From the NCBI RefSeq assembly GCF_000719285.1, contig NZ_JOFS01000008.1, positions 321,292-385,291 on the forward strand: 64,000 nucleotides of DNA. The letters run 5' to 3'. Shown one piece after another: positions 48,219 to 57,392 of the stretch. The translations under genes were made by a program, and so were the position numbers. Every line of letters begins with the position of its first letter. Within the stretch, counting starts at the first letter, position 1. Source of the DNA: Streptomyces bicolor (GTDB lineage Bacteria; Actinomycetota; Actinomycetes; Streptomycetales; Streptomycetaceae). Under the pieces are notes generated by a model. The model was not told the origin of the DNA, searched no databases, and saw only the letters and a program-made list of their open reading frames with translations.

Positions 48219-50000
48219 TCACCGCGTCAGGTGCTGCGCCGCGAGCCGCACGGGCGCGTTCTGCGCGCCGTACCCCCGATATCCGTCCCGCTGCACGAGC
48301 TCGAAGAAGACGCGGCCGACGGTCGGGGTGTAGCAGTGCCGGAACTCGCCGTACGCGTCACGGTCGTAGAGAATGCCCAGCTCGCGATACGTCTCCAGCT
48401 CACCGTCCGCGAACTCGTACCGGGCCGCCAGGTCGTCGTAGTAGTTGGCGGGGATCGGCAGCAGTCGCCCGCCCGCCTCCCGGAACCGGCGGGCCGCGGC
48501 GACCACGTCGTCCGTGGCCAGCGCGATGTGCTGGGCGTGCACGGTGTCGTCGGTGGGCGCCGCCCCGACGCTCAGGGCGATGCGGACACTGCCGTCGGGG
48601 TTGGTGACGGCACGGCTGCGCATCAGGCCGTACGGGTCGGCGACGTCGACGCTCTCCTGGGCGTGCAGGCCGAGGACGCTGCGGTGGAAGAGGGTCGCCT
48701 CGTCATAGTGGTGCCAGGGCTGGACGAGGGCGAGGTGATCGATGCGGTGCACGCCCGGGGTGCCGGGCTCCGCGTGCTCCACGTCCGCGAAGTCGGCGCG
48801 CCAGTCGGGCTGTTCGGGCCGGCCCGAGGCGCAGAAGAACAGTTCCGTGCCGTCGGGTGCCGCGACCGCGTCGAGCGGTGCGTCCTCGGCGGCACGGCGG
48901 CGCGGCAGGACCGGTGCCAGGAGCGCCTCGGCGCGGCGGGCCGCGCCGGCCGGGTCCGGGGACTCCAGGCCGATGGCGGCGAGTGAGGTGCCGTCCCGGC
49001 GTGCGGCACCCGCCGTGTTGACGAGGACGCGGGCCTCGCCCTGCTGCCAGAGGTCGACCGGCTTGCCGCGGTGCCGTGCGGTGCGGGTGAAGCCCAGGGC
49101 GCCCAGCAGCGCCGAGACCGGTTCGGCGTCCGGCGTGACCAGTTCGGCGAAGGCGACGCCGGTGGGGACGACGGGGGCGGGCGGTGTGGCCACGCCGACC
49201 GCCTCCTGGAGGACCAGCAGGGAGCGGTGGGCGTCCACGGCCGTCGGGCCGGCCTCCGCCTGGCGGAAGACGTCGTTGAAGACTTCGAGGGAGAGCGGGC
49301 CGCCGTAGCCCGTGTGCAACACGCGGCGTACGAGATCCGCCACATCGAATCCGCCCTGGCCCGGGAAGCAGCGGTAGTGGCGGCTCCACTGCAGTACGTC
49401 CATCGCGAGCAGCGGGGCGTCGGCGAGCTGCAGGAAGAAGATCTTCTCGCCGGGGATGTCCTCGATGCCCTTGGGATCGGAGCCACGGGAGAGGATGTGG
49501 AAGCTGTCCAGGCAGGTGCCGAGCGCCGGGTGGTCGGCGGCCTCGACGATGCGCCACGCGTGGTCGTACGTGCTGACGTGCCGTCCCCACGCCAGGGCCT
49601 CGTACGCGACGCGAATGCCGAACTCCTGGGCCAGGTCGGCCAGTTGGCGCAGGTGGTACGCGGCGAGCGCGTCGTCGTCCACGGCGAGCGGATGGACCGA
49701 GGAGCAGACGAGGACGGTGTCGGCGCCGAGCCTGCGCATCAGCTCGAACTTGTGCCGGGCGCGGCGCAGATTGCGGGCGAACTCGTCGGCGGGGACGGCC
49801 TCGATGTCCCGCATGGGCTGGTACAGGTCGATGCTCAACCCCAGATCCGCGCAGCGCGCACGGATCTCCTCCGGGGTCAGCGGGCTGGCCAGCAGGTCGT
49901 TCTCGAAGATCTCCACACCGTCGAAGCCGGCCCGGGAGGCGGCCGTGAGCTTCTCGGTGAGGGATCCACTGAGGGAGACGGTGGCGATGGACGTACGCAT
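48219..50000 (-). CDS. 3-dehydroshikimate dehydratase fused to HPPD-like VOC domain
   Basis: Fusion of 593 residues converting 3-dehydroshikimate to protocatechuate. The N-terminal sugar-phosphate-isomerase-like TIM barrel (about 1-275) has the metal-ligand regions AYEALAWGRH, CLDSFHIL, FFLQLADAP and LSLEVFND. The C-terminal half (about 285-593) is a two-module VOC/4-hydroxyphenylpyruvate-dioxygenase-like domain (HRIDHLALVQPWHHYDEATL, VFFELVQRDGYRGYG). This architecture is known from QsuB/QuiC enzymes. ATG 50000 follows AGGAGAAGAGG. It is downstream of the shikimate dehydrogenase on the same strand, so the two feed shikimate/quinate carbon toward protocatechuate. Confidence 0.9.
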   Translation of the reverse strand: MRTSIATVSLSGSLTEKLTAASRAGFDGVEIFENDLLASPLTPEEIRARCADLGLSIDLYQPMRDIEAVPADEFARNLRRARHKFELMRRLGADTVLVCSSVHPLAVDDDALAAYHLRQLADLAQEFGIRVAYEALAWGRHVSTYDHAWRIVEAADHPALGTCLDSFHILSRGSDPKGIEDIPGEKIFFLQLADAPLLAMDVLQWSRHYRCFPGQGGFDVADLVRRVLHTGYGGPLSLEVFNDVFRQAEAGPTAVDAHRSLLVLQEAVGVATPPAPVVPTGVAFAELVTPDAEPVSALLGALGFTRTARHRGKPVDLWQQGEARVLVNTAGAARRDGTSLAAIGLESPDPAGAARRAEALLAPVLPRRRAAEDAPLDAVAAPDGTELFFCASGRPEQPDWRADFADVEHAEPGTPGVHRIDHLALVQPWHHYDEATLFHRSVLGLHAQESVDVADPYGLMRSRAVTNPDGSVRIALSVGAAPTDDTVHAQHIALATDDVVAAARRFREAGGRLLPIPANYYDDLAARYEFADGELETYRELGILYDRDAYGEFRHCYTPTVGRVFFELVQRDGYRGYGAQNAPVRLAAQHLTR

Positions 50001-50026
50001 GCCGGTACCTCTTCTCCTGTCCGGTC

Positions 50027-50911
50027 CTAGCTCGGGGTTCCCACAGCGCCTGCCAGCTCGGCGATGTCCGCGAGCATGCGCGCGCTGTCGGGCTCGCGTC
50101 CGGTGAACAGGCGGAACGCGTCCACGGCCTGGAAGACGGCCATGCCGCCACCGTCGAGAGTGGCGCAGCCGAGCTCGCGGGCGGTACGCAGGAGCTCGGT
50201 CTCCAGGGGCCGGTAGACGACCTCGGCGATCCACAGGCCCGGGTGCAGCAGCTCGGCCCGGAGGGGCAGGCCGGGGTGGGCGGCCATGCCGGTGGGGGTG
50301 GCGTGCACGAGGCCGTCGGCCCGACTCATCAGCGCGGGGAGCGCCTCCAGAGCGGCACCGACCGCCCGCCCGGGGCCGAAGTGCCGGTTCAGCGCCCCGG
50401 CGAGGCCCGCGGCCCGGTCGGTCAGCGCGTCCACGACGGTGACCCGCTCGGCACCCAGCGTCAGCATGGCGTGCGCGACGGCCGCGCCCGCTCCCCCCGC
50501 GCCCAGCTGCACGACCCGCTCCAGCGGCGCATCGGGCAGCCCGCGCGCGAACGACGCGGCGAAGCCGGTGACGTCCGTGTTGTGGCCGACGGCCCGGCCG
50601 TCCTCGAAGACGACGGTGTTGACCGCGCCCAGCGCCTCGGCCTGCGGAGTGAGCGCGTCCAGGTGCTCGATGACGAGCTGCTTGCACGGGTGGGTGATGT
50701 TGAGCCCGTCGAAGCCCAGGTCACGGGCGGCCCGCACCAGGTCGCCCACCACCTCGGGCGGGACGCCGAGGGCGTCGATGTCGATGAGCCGGTACAGATA
50801 GCGCAGGCCTTGCCGGTCGGCCTCCCGCTCGTGCAGCGCCGGGCTGAGCGAGGGGCCGATGCCGGAACCGATCAGCCCGACGAGATACGAGTCCTTGGCG
50901 TCCTTGGCCAC
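50027..50911 (-). CDS. Shikimate/quinate dehydrogenase (AroE family)
   Basis: Shikimate 5-dehydrogenase-family enzyme of 294 residues. The substrate motif GPSLSPALHE, catalytic Lys in NITHPCKQL, NTDVTGF, and the dinucleotide loop LGAGGAGAAVAHA are all present. GVTVVDALTD-type sequence after beta-2 (VTVVDALTDRA) has Asp, favouring NAD+ and thus a catabolic role. The start GTG 50911 follows CAGGAGGT. Its placement with the dehydratase, a TetR gene and an MHS importer argues for quinate/shikimate use rather than aromatic amino-acid synthesis. Confidence 0.9.
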   Translation of the reverse strand: MAKDAKDSYLVGLIGSGIGPSLSPALHEREADRQGLRYLYRLIDIDALGVPPEVVGDLVRAARDLGFDGLNITHPCKQLVIEHLDALTPQAEALGAVNTVVFEDGRAVGHNTDVTGFAASFARGLPDAPLERVVQLGAGGAGAAVAHAMLTLGAERVTVVDALTDRAAGLAGALNRHFGPGRAVGAALEALPALMSRADGLVHATPTGMAAHPGLPLRAELLHPGLWIAEVVYRPLETELLRTARELGCATLDGGGMAVFQAVDAFRLFTGREPDSARMLADIAELAGAVGTPS

Positions 50912-50942
50912 CGGGGGGACCTCCTGAGCGGCTCACTAATGT

Positions 50943-50960
50943 ACGAACTGGTGAGTTAGT
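50943..50960. promoter_or_regulatory. TetR-type operator candidate, site 1
   Basis: ACGAACT-GGTG-AGTTAGT is a near-perfect 7-4-7 inverted repeat (one mismatch) 32 bp upstream of the shikimate dehydrogenase start, in the divergent gap with the TetR gene. It has the same architecture as the site upstream of the MHS importer. Confidence 0.6.
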
Positions 50961-51082
50961 CATAGCAGGCGGTCCCGGAGCTTGGGAAGGCCTGACCCGA
51001 CACACGAGGCAAGAGGGCTTCTACAATCACCGGCACGCGGGTGGGCCACCGGGGCGCGCTCGCCCTCGCCGAAGGAACCCCG

Positions 51083-51748
51083 ATGACCAGCGTCGAAGAG
51101 CCGGCACGAACGAACGGGCGGATCCGTGACGCCGCCCGCACCAAGGCCGAGATCCTCGACGTCGCGACGCAGGAGTTCGCCCGCGCCGGCTACGACGGCG
51201 CCCGCGTCGACGAGATCGCCGCCCGCACCCGCACCACGAAGCGGATGATCTACTACTACTTCGGCGGCAAGGAGCAGTTGTTCACGGCCGTGCTCGAGCG
51301 GGCGTACGGCGTGATCCGGAAGGCCGAGCAGCAGCTCGACGTCGAGCACCTCGACCCGGTCGCGGCCATCCGCCGCCTGGCCGAGCTGACCTTCGACCAC
51401 CACGAGCAGCACCCCGACTTCATCCGCCTGGTCAGCATCGAGAACATCCACGGGGCCGAGCACATCGCCGCCTCCGAGAGGCTCGGCAAGATCGGCTCGC
51501 CGGCCCTGGACGTGATCCGCCGGATCCTGGAGTCGGGCCAGAAGTCCGGGCTGTTCACGGCGGACGTCGACGCCGTCGACCTGCACGCGATGATCAGCTC
51601 CTACTGCTTCTTCCGGGTCTCCAACCGGCACACCTTCGGCGCCCTGTTCGGCCGCGACCTGGTGGATCCGGCCCGGCGTGAGCACTATCGCGCGATGCTC
51701 GGCGACATGGTCATCGCCTACCTGACCGCGGAACGCACGACGGACTGA
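51083..51748 (+). CDS. TetR-family transcriptional regulator
   Basis: TetR-type repressor of 221 residues. The N-terminal HTH reads ILDVATQEFARAGYDGARVDEIAARTRTTKRMIYYYFGGKEQLF, shown here only by its ends: the helix FARAGYDGARVDEIA and the recognition part TTKRMIYYYFGGKEQ. The C-terminal ligand domain is variable. ATG 51083 follows GAAGGA; a longer in-frame start at 51041 lacks a ribosome-binding site. It lies between the catabolic genes and the importer, both of which have matching inverted repeats, so it is probably the local repressor responding to shikimate, quinate or a derivative. Confidence 0.9.
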   Translation: MTSVEEPARTNGRIRDAARTKAEILDVATQEFARAGYDGARVDEIAARTRTTKRMIYYYFGGKEQLFTAVLERAYGVIRKAEQQLDVEHLDPVAAIRRLAELTFDHHEQHPDFIRLVSIENIHGAEHIAASERLGKIGSPALDVIRRILESGQKSGLFTADVDAVDLHAMISSYCFFRVSNRHTFGALFGRDLVDPARREHYRAMLGDMVIAYLTAERTTD

Positions 51749-51811
51749 GGTCGTACGGCACCACCCCTTGACACCCGGGAAACGTGGGCGCAACATCCGT
51801 AGCCATCGCGT

Positions 51812-51829
51812 ACTAACTATCCAGTGGGT
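51812..51829. promoter_or_regulatory. TetR-type operator candidate, site 2
   Basis: ACTAACT-ATCC-AGTGGGT shares the 7-4-7 form of site 1 (consensus ACKAACT-N4-AGTKRGT). It lies 93 bp upstream of the MHS importer, in the gap after the TetR gene. Confidence 0.55.
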
Positions 51830-51922
51830 TAATTAGCCGGGATCCGGCGCCTCTCCCCAGTTCTGGTTTCCCTCGTTTCCGCTCACTCCGCTTAAGTTGG
51901 AGTTCCCTCGAAGGAGCACGCC

Positions 51923-53269
51923 GTGTCCGTCCCCGTCCCGCAAGCCCCGCCCGGCCAGCCGAGGAAGGCGGCCATGGCTGCCTGGATCGGCAGCGCCCTC
52001 GAGTACTACGATTTCTTCATCTACGGCAGCGCGGCCGCGCTGATCTTCCCGGCGGTCTTCTTCGACGAGTCCGACCCGGCGACGGCGACCCTGCTGTCGC
52101 TGGCCACGTTCGGGGTGGCGTATGCCGCGCGGCCGGTCGGGGCGCTGTTCCTCGGACACTTCGGCGACCGGCTGGGCCGTAAGAAGATCATGGTCTTCAC
52201 GCTGATCCTGATGGGCGTGTCGACGTTCCTCATCGGCTGTCTGCCGACCCGTGACCAGGTCGGCACCCTCGCGCCCGTCCTGCTGGTCCTGTGCCGGGTC
52301 CTCCAGGGCATCTCGGCGGCGGGTGAGCAGGCCAGCGCCAACTCGATGACCCTGGAACACGCGCCACCCCATCGGCGCGGCTTCTTCACCAGCTTCACGC
52401 TGAGCGGCACCCAGGGCGGGCAACTGCTGGCCACCCTGGTCTTCATCCCGGTCGCCGCGCTGCCGGAGGAGCAGCTGATGTCCTGGGGCTGGCGGGTTCC
52501 GTTCTGGCTGAGCGTCGCGGTCGCGGTGGCCGGCTGGGTCATCCGCCGCAAGCTGGACGAGACGCCGGCCTTCGAGCAGCAGGCGGCCGGCGAGGGCGTC
52601 GCCAAGCTGCCGCTCGTGGTGCTGATGCGGGAGCACTGGGCGGACGTGCTGCGGGTGATCGGGGGTGCGCTGGTCGCCTCGGTCAGCACGATCTTCACGG
52701 TGTGGGCGCTGTCGTACGCCACGAGTGACGCGGTCGGGATGAGCAGGTCCTCGATGCTGTGGGTGGGCGCCCTCGCCAACCTGGTCGCGCTCGGCGCGAT
52801 CCCGCTGTGGGCGACGCTGTCGGACCGTATCGGCCGTCGGCCGGTGTACCTGATCGGCGCGGCCGGCAGCGCGGTGATGATGTTCCTGTACCTGTGGTCG
52901 ATCTCGACCGGCTCCTACCCGCTGACCCTGCTGCTGGGCATCGTCACCTTCGGTGTGGTCTACAGCGCCGCGAACGGCGTGTGGCCGTCCCTCTACGGCG
53001 AGATGTTCTCCACCCGGGTCCGGCTGTCCGGCATGGCGATCGGCACCCAGATCGGCTTCGCGGTCGCCGGTTTCGCGGTGACCTTCGCCGCGCAGATCGC
53101 AGGGCCGGACGGCGACAACTGGTTCGCGGTCGCCCTGTTCACCGCCGCCCTGTGCGTGCCGCCGGTCGTGGCCGCCCTCTCGGCCCGCGAGACGGCGAAG
53201 GTGCCGACGGAGCGGCTGGGCGAGCGGGTGGCCGGGCAGGCCCCGCAGCCGGCGAAGGTCACGGCCTGA
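51923..53269 (+). CDS. MHS-family MFS importer (ShiA-like shikimate/organic-acid transporter)
   Basis: Major facilitator with about 12 membrane segments, 448 residues, of the metabolite:H+ symporter family. Family marks: ALEYYDFFIYGSAAAL in TM1, the loop 2-3 motif GHFGDRLGRKKIM, RVLQGISAAGEQASANS near TM4, and loop 8-9 SDRIGRRPVYL. The start GTG 51923 follows GAAGGAG. The family includes ShiA (shikimate), citrate and dicarboxylate carriers. With the neighbouring dehydrogenase and dehydratase, uptake of shikimate or quinate is the best guess. Confidence 0.88.
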   Translation: MSVPVPQAPPGQPRKAAMAAWIGSALEYYDFFIYGSAAALIFPAVFFDESDPATATLLSLATFGVAYAARPVGALFLGHFGDRLGRKKIMVFTLILMGVSTFLIGCLPTRDQVGTLAPVLLVLCRVLQGISAAGEQASANSMTLEHAPPHRRGFFTSFTLSGTQGGQLLATLVFIPVAALPEEQLMSWGWRVPFWLSVAVAVAGWVIRRKLDETPAFEQQAAGEGVAKLPLVVLMREHWADVLRVIGGALVASVSTIFTVWALSYATSDAVGMSRSSMLWVGALANLVALGAIPLWATLSDRIGRRPVYLIGAAGSAVMMFLYLWSISTGSYPLTLLLGIVTFGVVYSAANGVWPSLYGEMFSTRVRLSGMAIGTQIGFAVAGFAVTFAAQIAGPDGDNWFAVALFTAALCVPPVVAALSARETAKVPTERLGERVAGQAPQPAKVTA

Positions 53270-53275
53270 CATCAC

Positions 53276-53310
53276 CGGGTCCCCGGACGCCGTGGGGCTC
53301 CGGGGACCCG
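53276..53310. terminator. Bidirectional hairpin between convergent genes
   Basis: CGGGTCCCCGGA (53276-53287) pairs perfectly with TCCGGGGACCCG (53299-53310) around an 11-base loop, 6 bp after the importer stop. The 12-bp GC stem sits between convergent genes and should terminate the importer transcript. Confidence 0.8.
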
Positions 53311-53335
53311 AGCACTGAGCAACCCGCCGCGGTGT

Positions 53336-53390
53336 CGCGCCCCTTGAGGTGCGCGGCGAACTGCGCGATCAGCCCCCACCGGCCCGCAGG
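53336..53390. repeat. Dispersed Streptomyces intergenic repeat
   Basis: The stretch contains GGCGAACTGCGCGATCAGCC followed by CCCACCGGCCCGCAGG, a close variant of a GGGGAACTGCGCGAC-AGCCCCCAC element that I recognise as common in Streptomyces intergenic regions. It fills the gap between the terminator and the glycosyltransferase stop codon. Confidence 0.55.
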
Positions 53391-53394
53391 TGAA

Positions 53395-55578
53395 TCACGG
53401 CGCACACAACAACTCCGTCCAGGTCTCGGCGACCCGGTCCAGGGCGAAGCCCTCCCGCACCTGCGTACGGGCCAGCTCGGCGGCGGACCGCCACCCGTCC
53501 TCCCCCAGCGCGGCGATCGCGTCCACCATCGCCTCGGGGTCGTCGTGGATCCACCGCTTGTCGTAGATCTCGTCGGCCCCGGGCCACGGCAGCAGCGAGG
53601 GCACGGCACCCGAGGCCATCCCCTCCGCGGGCGCGAGGTGGAAGCTCTCGTCGTCGCTGGTGGACAGGACGTGCCCGACCCGGCGCAGCCAGCCCGCCAC
53701 GTCCGGCCCGAACCTGTCGAAGACGACGGCCCCTTCGAGCAGCGGCGATGTCTGCATCCGGCGCAGCACCGCGTCGTAGTGCGCGCGCTCCTCGGGCTTG
53801 TTCCAGATCCACCAGTACTCCCACGGCGGCTTCGACTTGACCGACAGATGCCAGCGGCGGTCGCGGGCGCGCAGCGCCTCCAGCACGTCGAGGCCGAGGT
53901 CGAGGCGTTTGCGGCTGGGCGCGATGCCGATCATGCCGAGGCGGTGGTGGGCACCGGGTGCCTTCGGGCGGTCGAGCTGGTCGGTGTCCACCCAGTTGGG
54001 CACGACCACGACCTTCGACGCCGGCCAGCCGGTGTGCTCGCGGGTGCGGCGGGCGTAGTACGGGCTGACGCACACCACCCGGTCGACCGCGTCGATGTCG
54101 ACCTGCCGGGGCCACGGCGCGTCGAGCTCGAAGCGGTGCAGGCGTACGATCAGCCGGCTGCCGCGCCGCTTGTGGCGGCTGTACCAGACGGCGGCCGGAC
54201 CGCACCACTCGACGACCACCACGTCCGCCCAGTCGGCGAGTTCACGGCTGGCGTCCGGGTCGTGCCGGGCCAGCGCGGACCAGGCGTCGACCCGTACGTC
54301 CAGACCCGGCAGGGAACGGAAGTGGTCGAGCAGCCGGGTGAGGAACTTCAGGTCGTGCCCGGCGATGCCCACCCGCAGGGGTTGCTGACGTGCCGTCACC
54401 TGGGTGGGTGCGGCGGGGAAGGCCCGGCCGAGGTGGGCACGCCAGCGGGCGGCCGCGCCGTCCAGGGTGTACTGCCGGGCCGCCGCGCGGCAGCGGTCGG
54501 CCGCCAGACGCCGGGCTTCGGGCTCGCGGACGGAGCGTGCGACGGCTTCGGCGGCGTCGTCGAGTCCGGCGCGTCCGGGCACGAACAAGGGATAGTCGGT
54601 GCCGAGCAACGCCTCGTGCGCCGGAGTGCGGTTGAGGACCACGGGCAGGCCCAGGGCGCCGAACTCCAGGACCTTGGTGGACAGTTCGAGGCTGGAGTCG
54701 AGCACCGGGTCCCGCCAGCCGAGGCCGACGTCGCAGTCCGCGGCGATGCGCATGGCCTCCTCGCGCGGCTGTCCGCCGTGATGGAGGACGCCGGGCGTGG
54801 CGGCCAGCGCACGCGCCATCGCGGCCTGGAAGCCGGGGTGGCCGGGATCGTCGTGGATCTTGTCACCGACGGTGTGCAGTTCGGCCGGGACACCGCGTTC
54901 GGCGAGCAGTTCCGGGAGCCGGGTCATGGGCAGCGTGTTCCAGCGGGGTGCGAACTTGCCGGTGTAGACGAGCCGCAGCGGCTCGTGCGGGCCGTTCCGG
55001 TCCGGCACCGGGAAGCCCGGCTCGGGCACGGCGGGCGGGCTGAGCACGCACTTGCCGCAGGCCTCGGGCACCCAGGTCTCCAGGAAGCAGCGCAGTTCCT
55101 CGGTCTGGCACAGCAGCCGGTGCGAGGCCTGCGCGATGCGGACGAGGTCCGCACGGGCCGCCTCGGTCATCTCGGCGGCCGACTGCGGGATGTCGGTGAG
55201 GTAGGCCCAGATCCGCCCGTCGAAGACGCCGTCTGCCACGATCCGGGTGACCAGCCGCCGACCCCGCAGCACCAGCAGATCACAGGGCTCGTCGTTGTCG
55301 AGCCGGGCGAGCACCTCCGAGGCCTGCACCGGTGACATGGGCCGGTCGGCGAGCCCCGGCAGCAGCCGCTCCTCGTACGGGCGCACCAGTGTGACCCCGG
55401 GCAGCTCGGCCAGCGGATCGGTCAACCGGCCGGTGCGCACCGGCGACTTGAGGACGAGCCGGGCCTCGCAGCCCGCCCGGGACAGGGCCTGCACCGTCGA
55501 CTGGGCCCACACGGCGGAGCCGTCGATGAGGTTGAGGTCGACGTCGCCGTAGACGAGCGCCCGCAGCGTACGGCTCAT
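53395..55578 (-). CDS. Tandem-domain glycosyltransferase
   Basis: Protein of 727 residues that looks like two GT-B glycosyltransferases joined end to end. The first unit (about 1-400) has LRLVYTGKFAPRWNTLP and VLEFGALGLPVVLNRTPAHE, the GT4-like donor-site region. The second (about 415-727) has LRVGIAGHDLKFL, VVVVPNWVDTDQLDRP and HLAPAEGMASGAVPSLLPWP with the usual E-x7-E-like spacing. ATG 55578 overlaps the upstream stop by ATGA. It is last in a minus-strand operon with a UDP-GlcNAc 2-epimerase, so it probably builds a surface glycan. Donors and acceptors are unknown. Confidence 0.82.
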   Translation of the reverse strand: MSRTLRALVYGDVDLNLIDGSAVWAQSTVQALSRAGCEARLVLKSPVRTGRLTDPLAELPGVTLVRPYEERLLPGLADRPMSPVQASEVLARLDNDEPCDLLVLRGRRLVTRIVADGVFDGRIWAYLTDIPQSAAEMTEAARADLVRIAQASHRLLCQTEELRCFLETWVPEACGKCVLSPPAVPEPGFPVPDRNGPHEPLRLVYTGKFAPRWNTLPMTRLPELLAERGVPAELHTVGDKIHDDPGHPGFQAAMARALAATPGVLHHGGQPREEAMRIAADCDVGLGWRDPVLDSSLELSTKVLEFGALGLPVVLNRTPAHEALLGTDYPLFVPGRAGLDDAAEAVARSVREPEARRLAADRCRAAARQYTLDGAAARWRAHLGRAFPAAPTQVTARQQPLRVGIAGHDLKFLTRLLDHFRSLPGLDVRVDAWSALARHDPDASRELADWADVVVVEWCGPAAVWYSRHKRRGSRLIVRLHRFELDAPWPRQVDIDAVDRVVCVSPYYARRTREHTGWPASKVVVVPNWVDTDQLDRPKAPGAHHRLGMIGIAPSRKRLDLGLDVLEALRARDRRWHLSVKSKPPWEYWWIWNKPEERAHYDAVLRRMQTSPLLEGAVVFDRFGPDVAGWLRRVGHVLSTSDDESFHLAPAEGMASGAVPSLLPWPGADEIYDKRWIHDDPEAMVDAIAALGEDGWRSAAELARTQVREGFALDRVAETWTELLCAP

Positions 55579-57392
55579 GACGGCTCCTTCCCGCGCACGG
55601 CGAACAGACGGTGCCCTTGCCCGGACCAACTGCCGGGATCCGTACCGGACATGTACAGCGAGCGGCGTACCAGCAGCGGTCGCAGCGACGGTACGAAGAC
55701 GTAGTCGTCGGCGGTCGGCGTGTGGCCCACCGCGTCGGCGCCGGAGTGCTCCTGGGCGCACATGAGATCGAGGAGGAGGGTGTCCGGCCGGTCCTCGGTG
55801 AGGTCGGTCCAGTCGGCGACCCAGGGCGCGAGCGGCTGCCCCCGGCGTACCGTCACGCCGGCGGCGGTGAGTTCGTCGAGCCCCGCCGGATCGGGCACGA
55901 CGACCTCGACCGGGCGGTGCAGCTGGCCGAGCACCTGCCCGACGAGCCGGGCGACGTCGGTACGGTCCCGGGGCGCGGCCAGCACCGCGACACGCCGCTC
56001 GTCCAGCGGATCGGGGGCGCCGGCCAGCCGCGCGAGCCGCGACAGCCGTACCCGGGTGCTGTCCTCCCGGAACAGCTCGCGCAGCCGTTCCCGGCCCTCG
56101 ACTGCCGGGTCGAGCCGGGCGAGCCGAACGCCGGTGTCCGCGTCGACGACGGCGTCCCAGGCGAGCCGGGCGAGCCCGGGCGCGGTGGAGGCGGGACCGT
56201 CCCGCCACAGCACTGTCCGTCGCTCCAGCACCCTTGCCTCGGTGAGCAGTTCGGCGAGGGTCCGGTCCAGGTCGGGGGCGATACCGGTGCCGGTTTGCCA
56301 CCAGGGTCCGTCGCCCGTGCAGGCGCTCAGCTGGACGACGAGCACATCGGGGTCGGTGCGGCGCAGGAGCAGCCGTCCGTCGTGCGGCAGCAGCCGGTTG
56401 ACGACGACGTCCGCCGCGAAGTCCTCGGCCGTGGCGGCGGTGAGCACGCCGGCCATGACGAGTCGGTCGCGGGGAGCCGCGGTCAGGGCGCGATGGGCGA
56501 GGTGGAACCGGTCGTCGACGGGCGCGTCCGGCCCGGCCTGCGGCCTCGGTGCGTTGTCGGGCGTCCGCCCGGTGGAGCGGCGCCGCCCGCGCCACAGTCC
56601 GTACAACTCCCCCGGCAGCCGCGCCGCGCCCCGCTTCGGCGACCGCGCGGCCGTCACCAGCGCCTTTCCCACCCGCAGCGAGGTCGAGCCCTCCAGCATG
56701 GCCACGCGGGCCTGCAGCACGTCGACCCGGTCCCGGGCGGCCCGCAGCGCTGCGGCCAGCTGCTCCTTCTCCCGTACGGCGGTGGCGAGCCGCTCGGCGA
56801 CCCCGTCCTGCCCGGCGGCACCGCGGACGCGCTCCGCCTCCTCGACCGTCCGCTCCAGGTCGAGCGCGCGGGCGCGCAGGGAGCGGGACGCCAGGTCGGC
56901 GAAGACGTACTCGTCGGCGATCCGCAGCGCGGTGACGTAGCCGTCGGACGGGACGGGACGGCCGAAGAAGTCGTGCGGCGGCAGGAGTTCGTCGGTGCGG
57001 GCGATGACCGCGCCGGCGTGCAGATGGACGTAGTCGAGAGGCGCCGCGCGCAGGACCTGGCAGCGGTGGGCGACCAGGTCGTCGAGGAGCCGGTGAAAGG
57101 GGAGTTCAAAGCCGCGGTGACCGAACACGATCAGGCCACGCGCGCCGGGCCGCATCCGGGCCAGCACGGCGCGGCAGGCATCCTCGCTCCCGTGCAGCTC
57201 GGCGTCGGGTCCGTACGAGAGGAGGGCCAACTCGCCCTCGGTGACGGGCTGTTCGTCGTTGTCACGGTCGTCGCGAAGGGCGACGCCCGGCGGCAGATGC
57301 AGGTACGGCTCCAGGCGCAGGCCACCGCGCGTCGTGTCCACCACCGTCGTGACGCCGTCGAGGTGCGGATGGAGCAGGTCGGTCAGACGCAT
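55575..57392 (-). CDS. Unknown protein of glycan cluster, with central coiled coil
   Basis: Protein of 605 residues that I do not recognise. Residues about 1-170 form an alpha/beta domain (LIVFGHRGFELPFHRLLDDL) that resembles parts found beside methyltransferases in glycan clusters. Residues about 170-245 are a predicted coiled coil (ALDLERTVEEAERVRG, AAALRAARDRVDVLQARVA), ending in the EGSTSLRVGKALV motif often seen in long glycosyltransferases. The C-terminal half has Rossmann-like strands (VAVLAAPRDRTDVARLVGQV, VEVVVPDPAGLDEL) suggesting a glycosyltransferase-like fold without clear catalytic motif. It overlaps both neighbours (1 bp and 4 bp), so it belongs to the same pathway. Confidence 0.7.
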   Translation of the reverse strand: MRLTDLLHPHLDGVTTVVDTTRGGLRLEPYLHLPPGVALRDDRDNDEQPVTEGELALLSYGPDAELHGSEDACRAVLARMRPGARGLIVFGHRGFELPFHRLLDDLVAHRCQVLRAAPLDYVHLHAGAVIARTDELLPPHDFFGRPVPSDGYVTALRIADEYVFADLASRSLRARALDLERTVEEAERVRGAAGQDGVAERLATAVREKEQLAAALRAARDRVDVLQARVAMLEGSTSLRVGKALVTAARSPKRGAARLPGELYGLWRGRRRSTGRTPDNAPRPQAGPDAPVDDRFHLAHRALTAAPRDRLVMAGVLTAATAEDFAADVVVNRLLPHDGRLLLRRTDPDVLVVQLSACTGDGPWWQTGTGIAPDLDRTLAELLTEARVLERRTVLWRDGPASTAPGLARLAWDAVVDADTGVRLARLDPAVEGRERLRELFREDSTRVRLSRLARLAGAPDPLDERRVAVLAAPRDRTDVARLVGQVLGQLHRPVEVVVPDPAGLDELTAAGVTVRRGQPLAPWVADWTDLTEDRPDTLLLDLMCAQEHSGADAVGHTPTADDYVFVPSLRPLLVRRSLYMSGTDPGSWSGQGHRLFAVRGKEPS

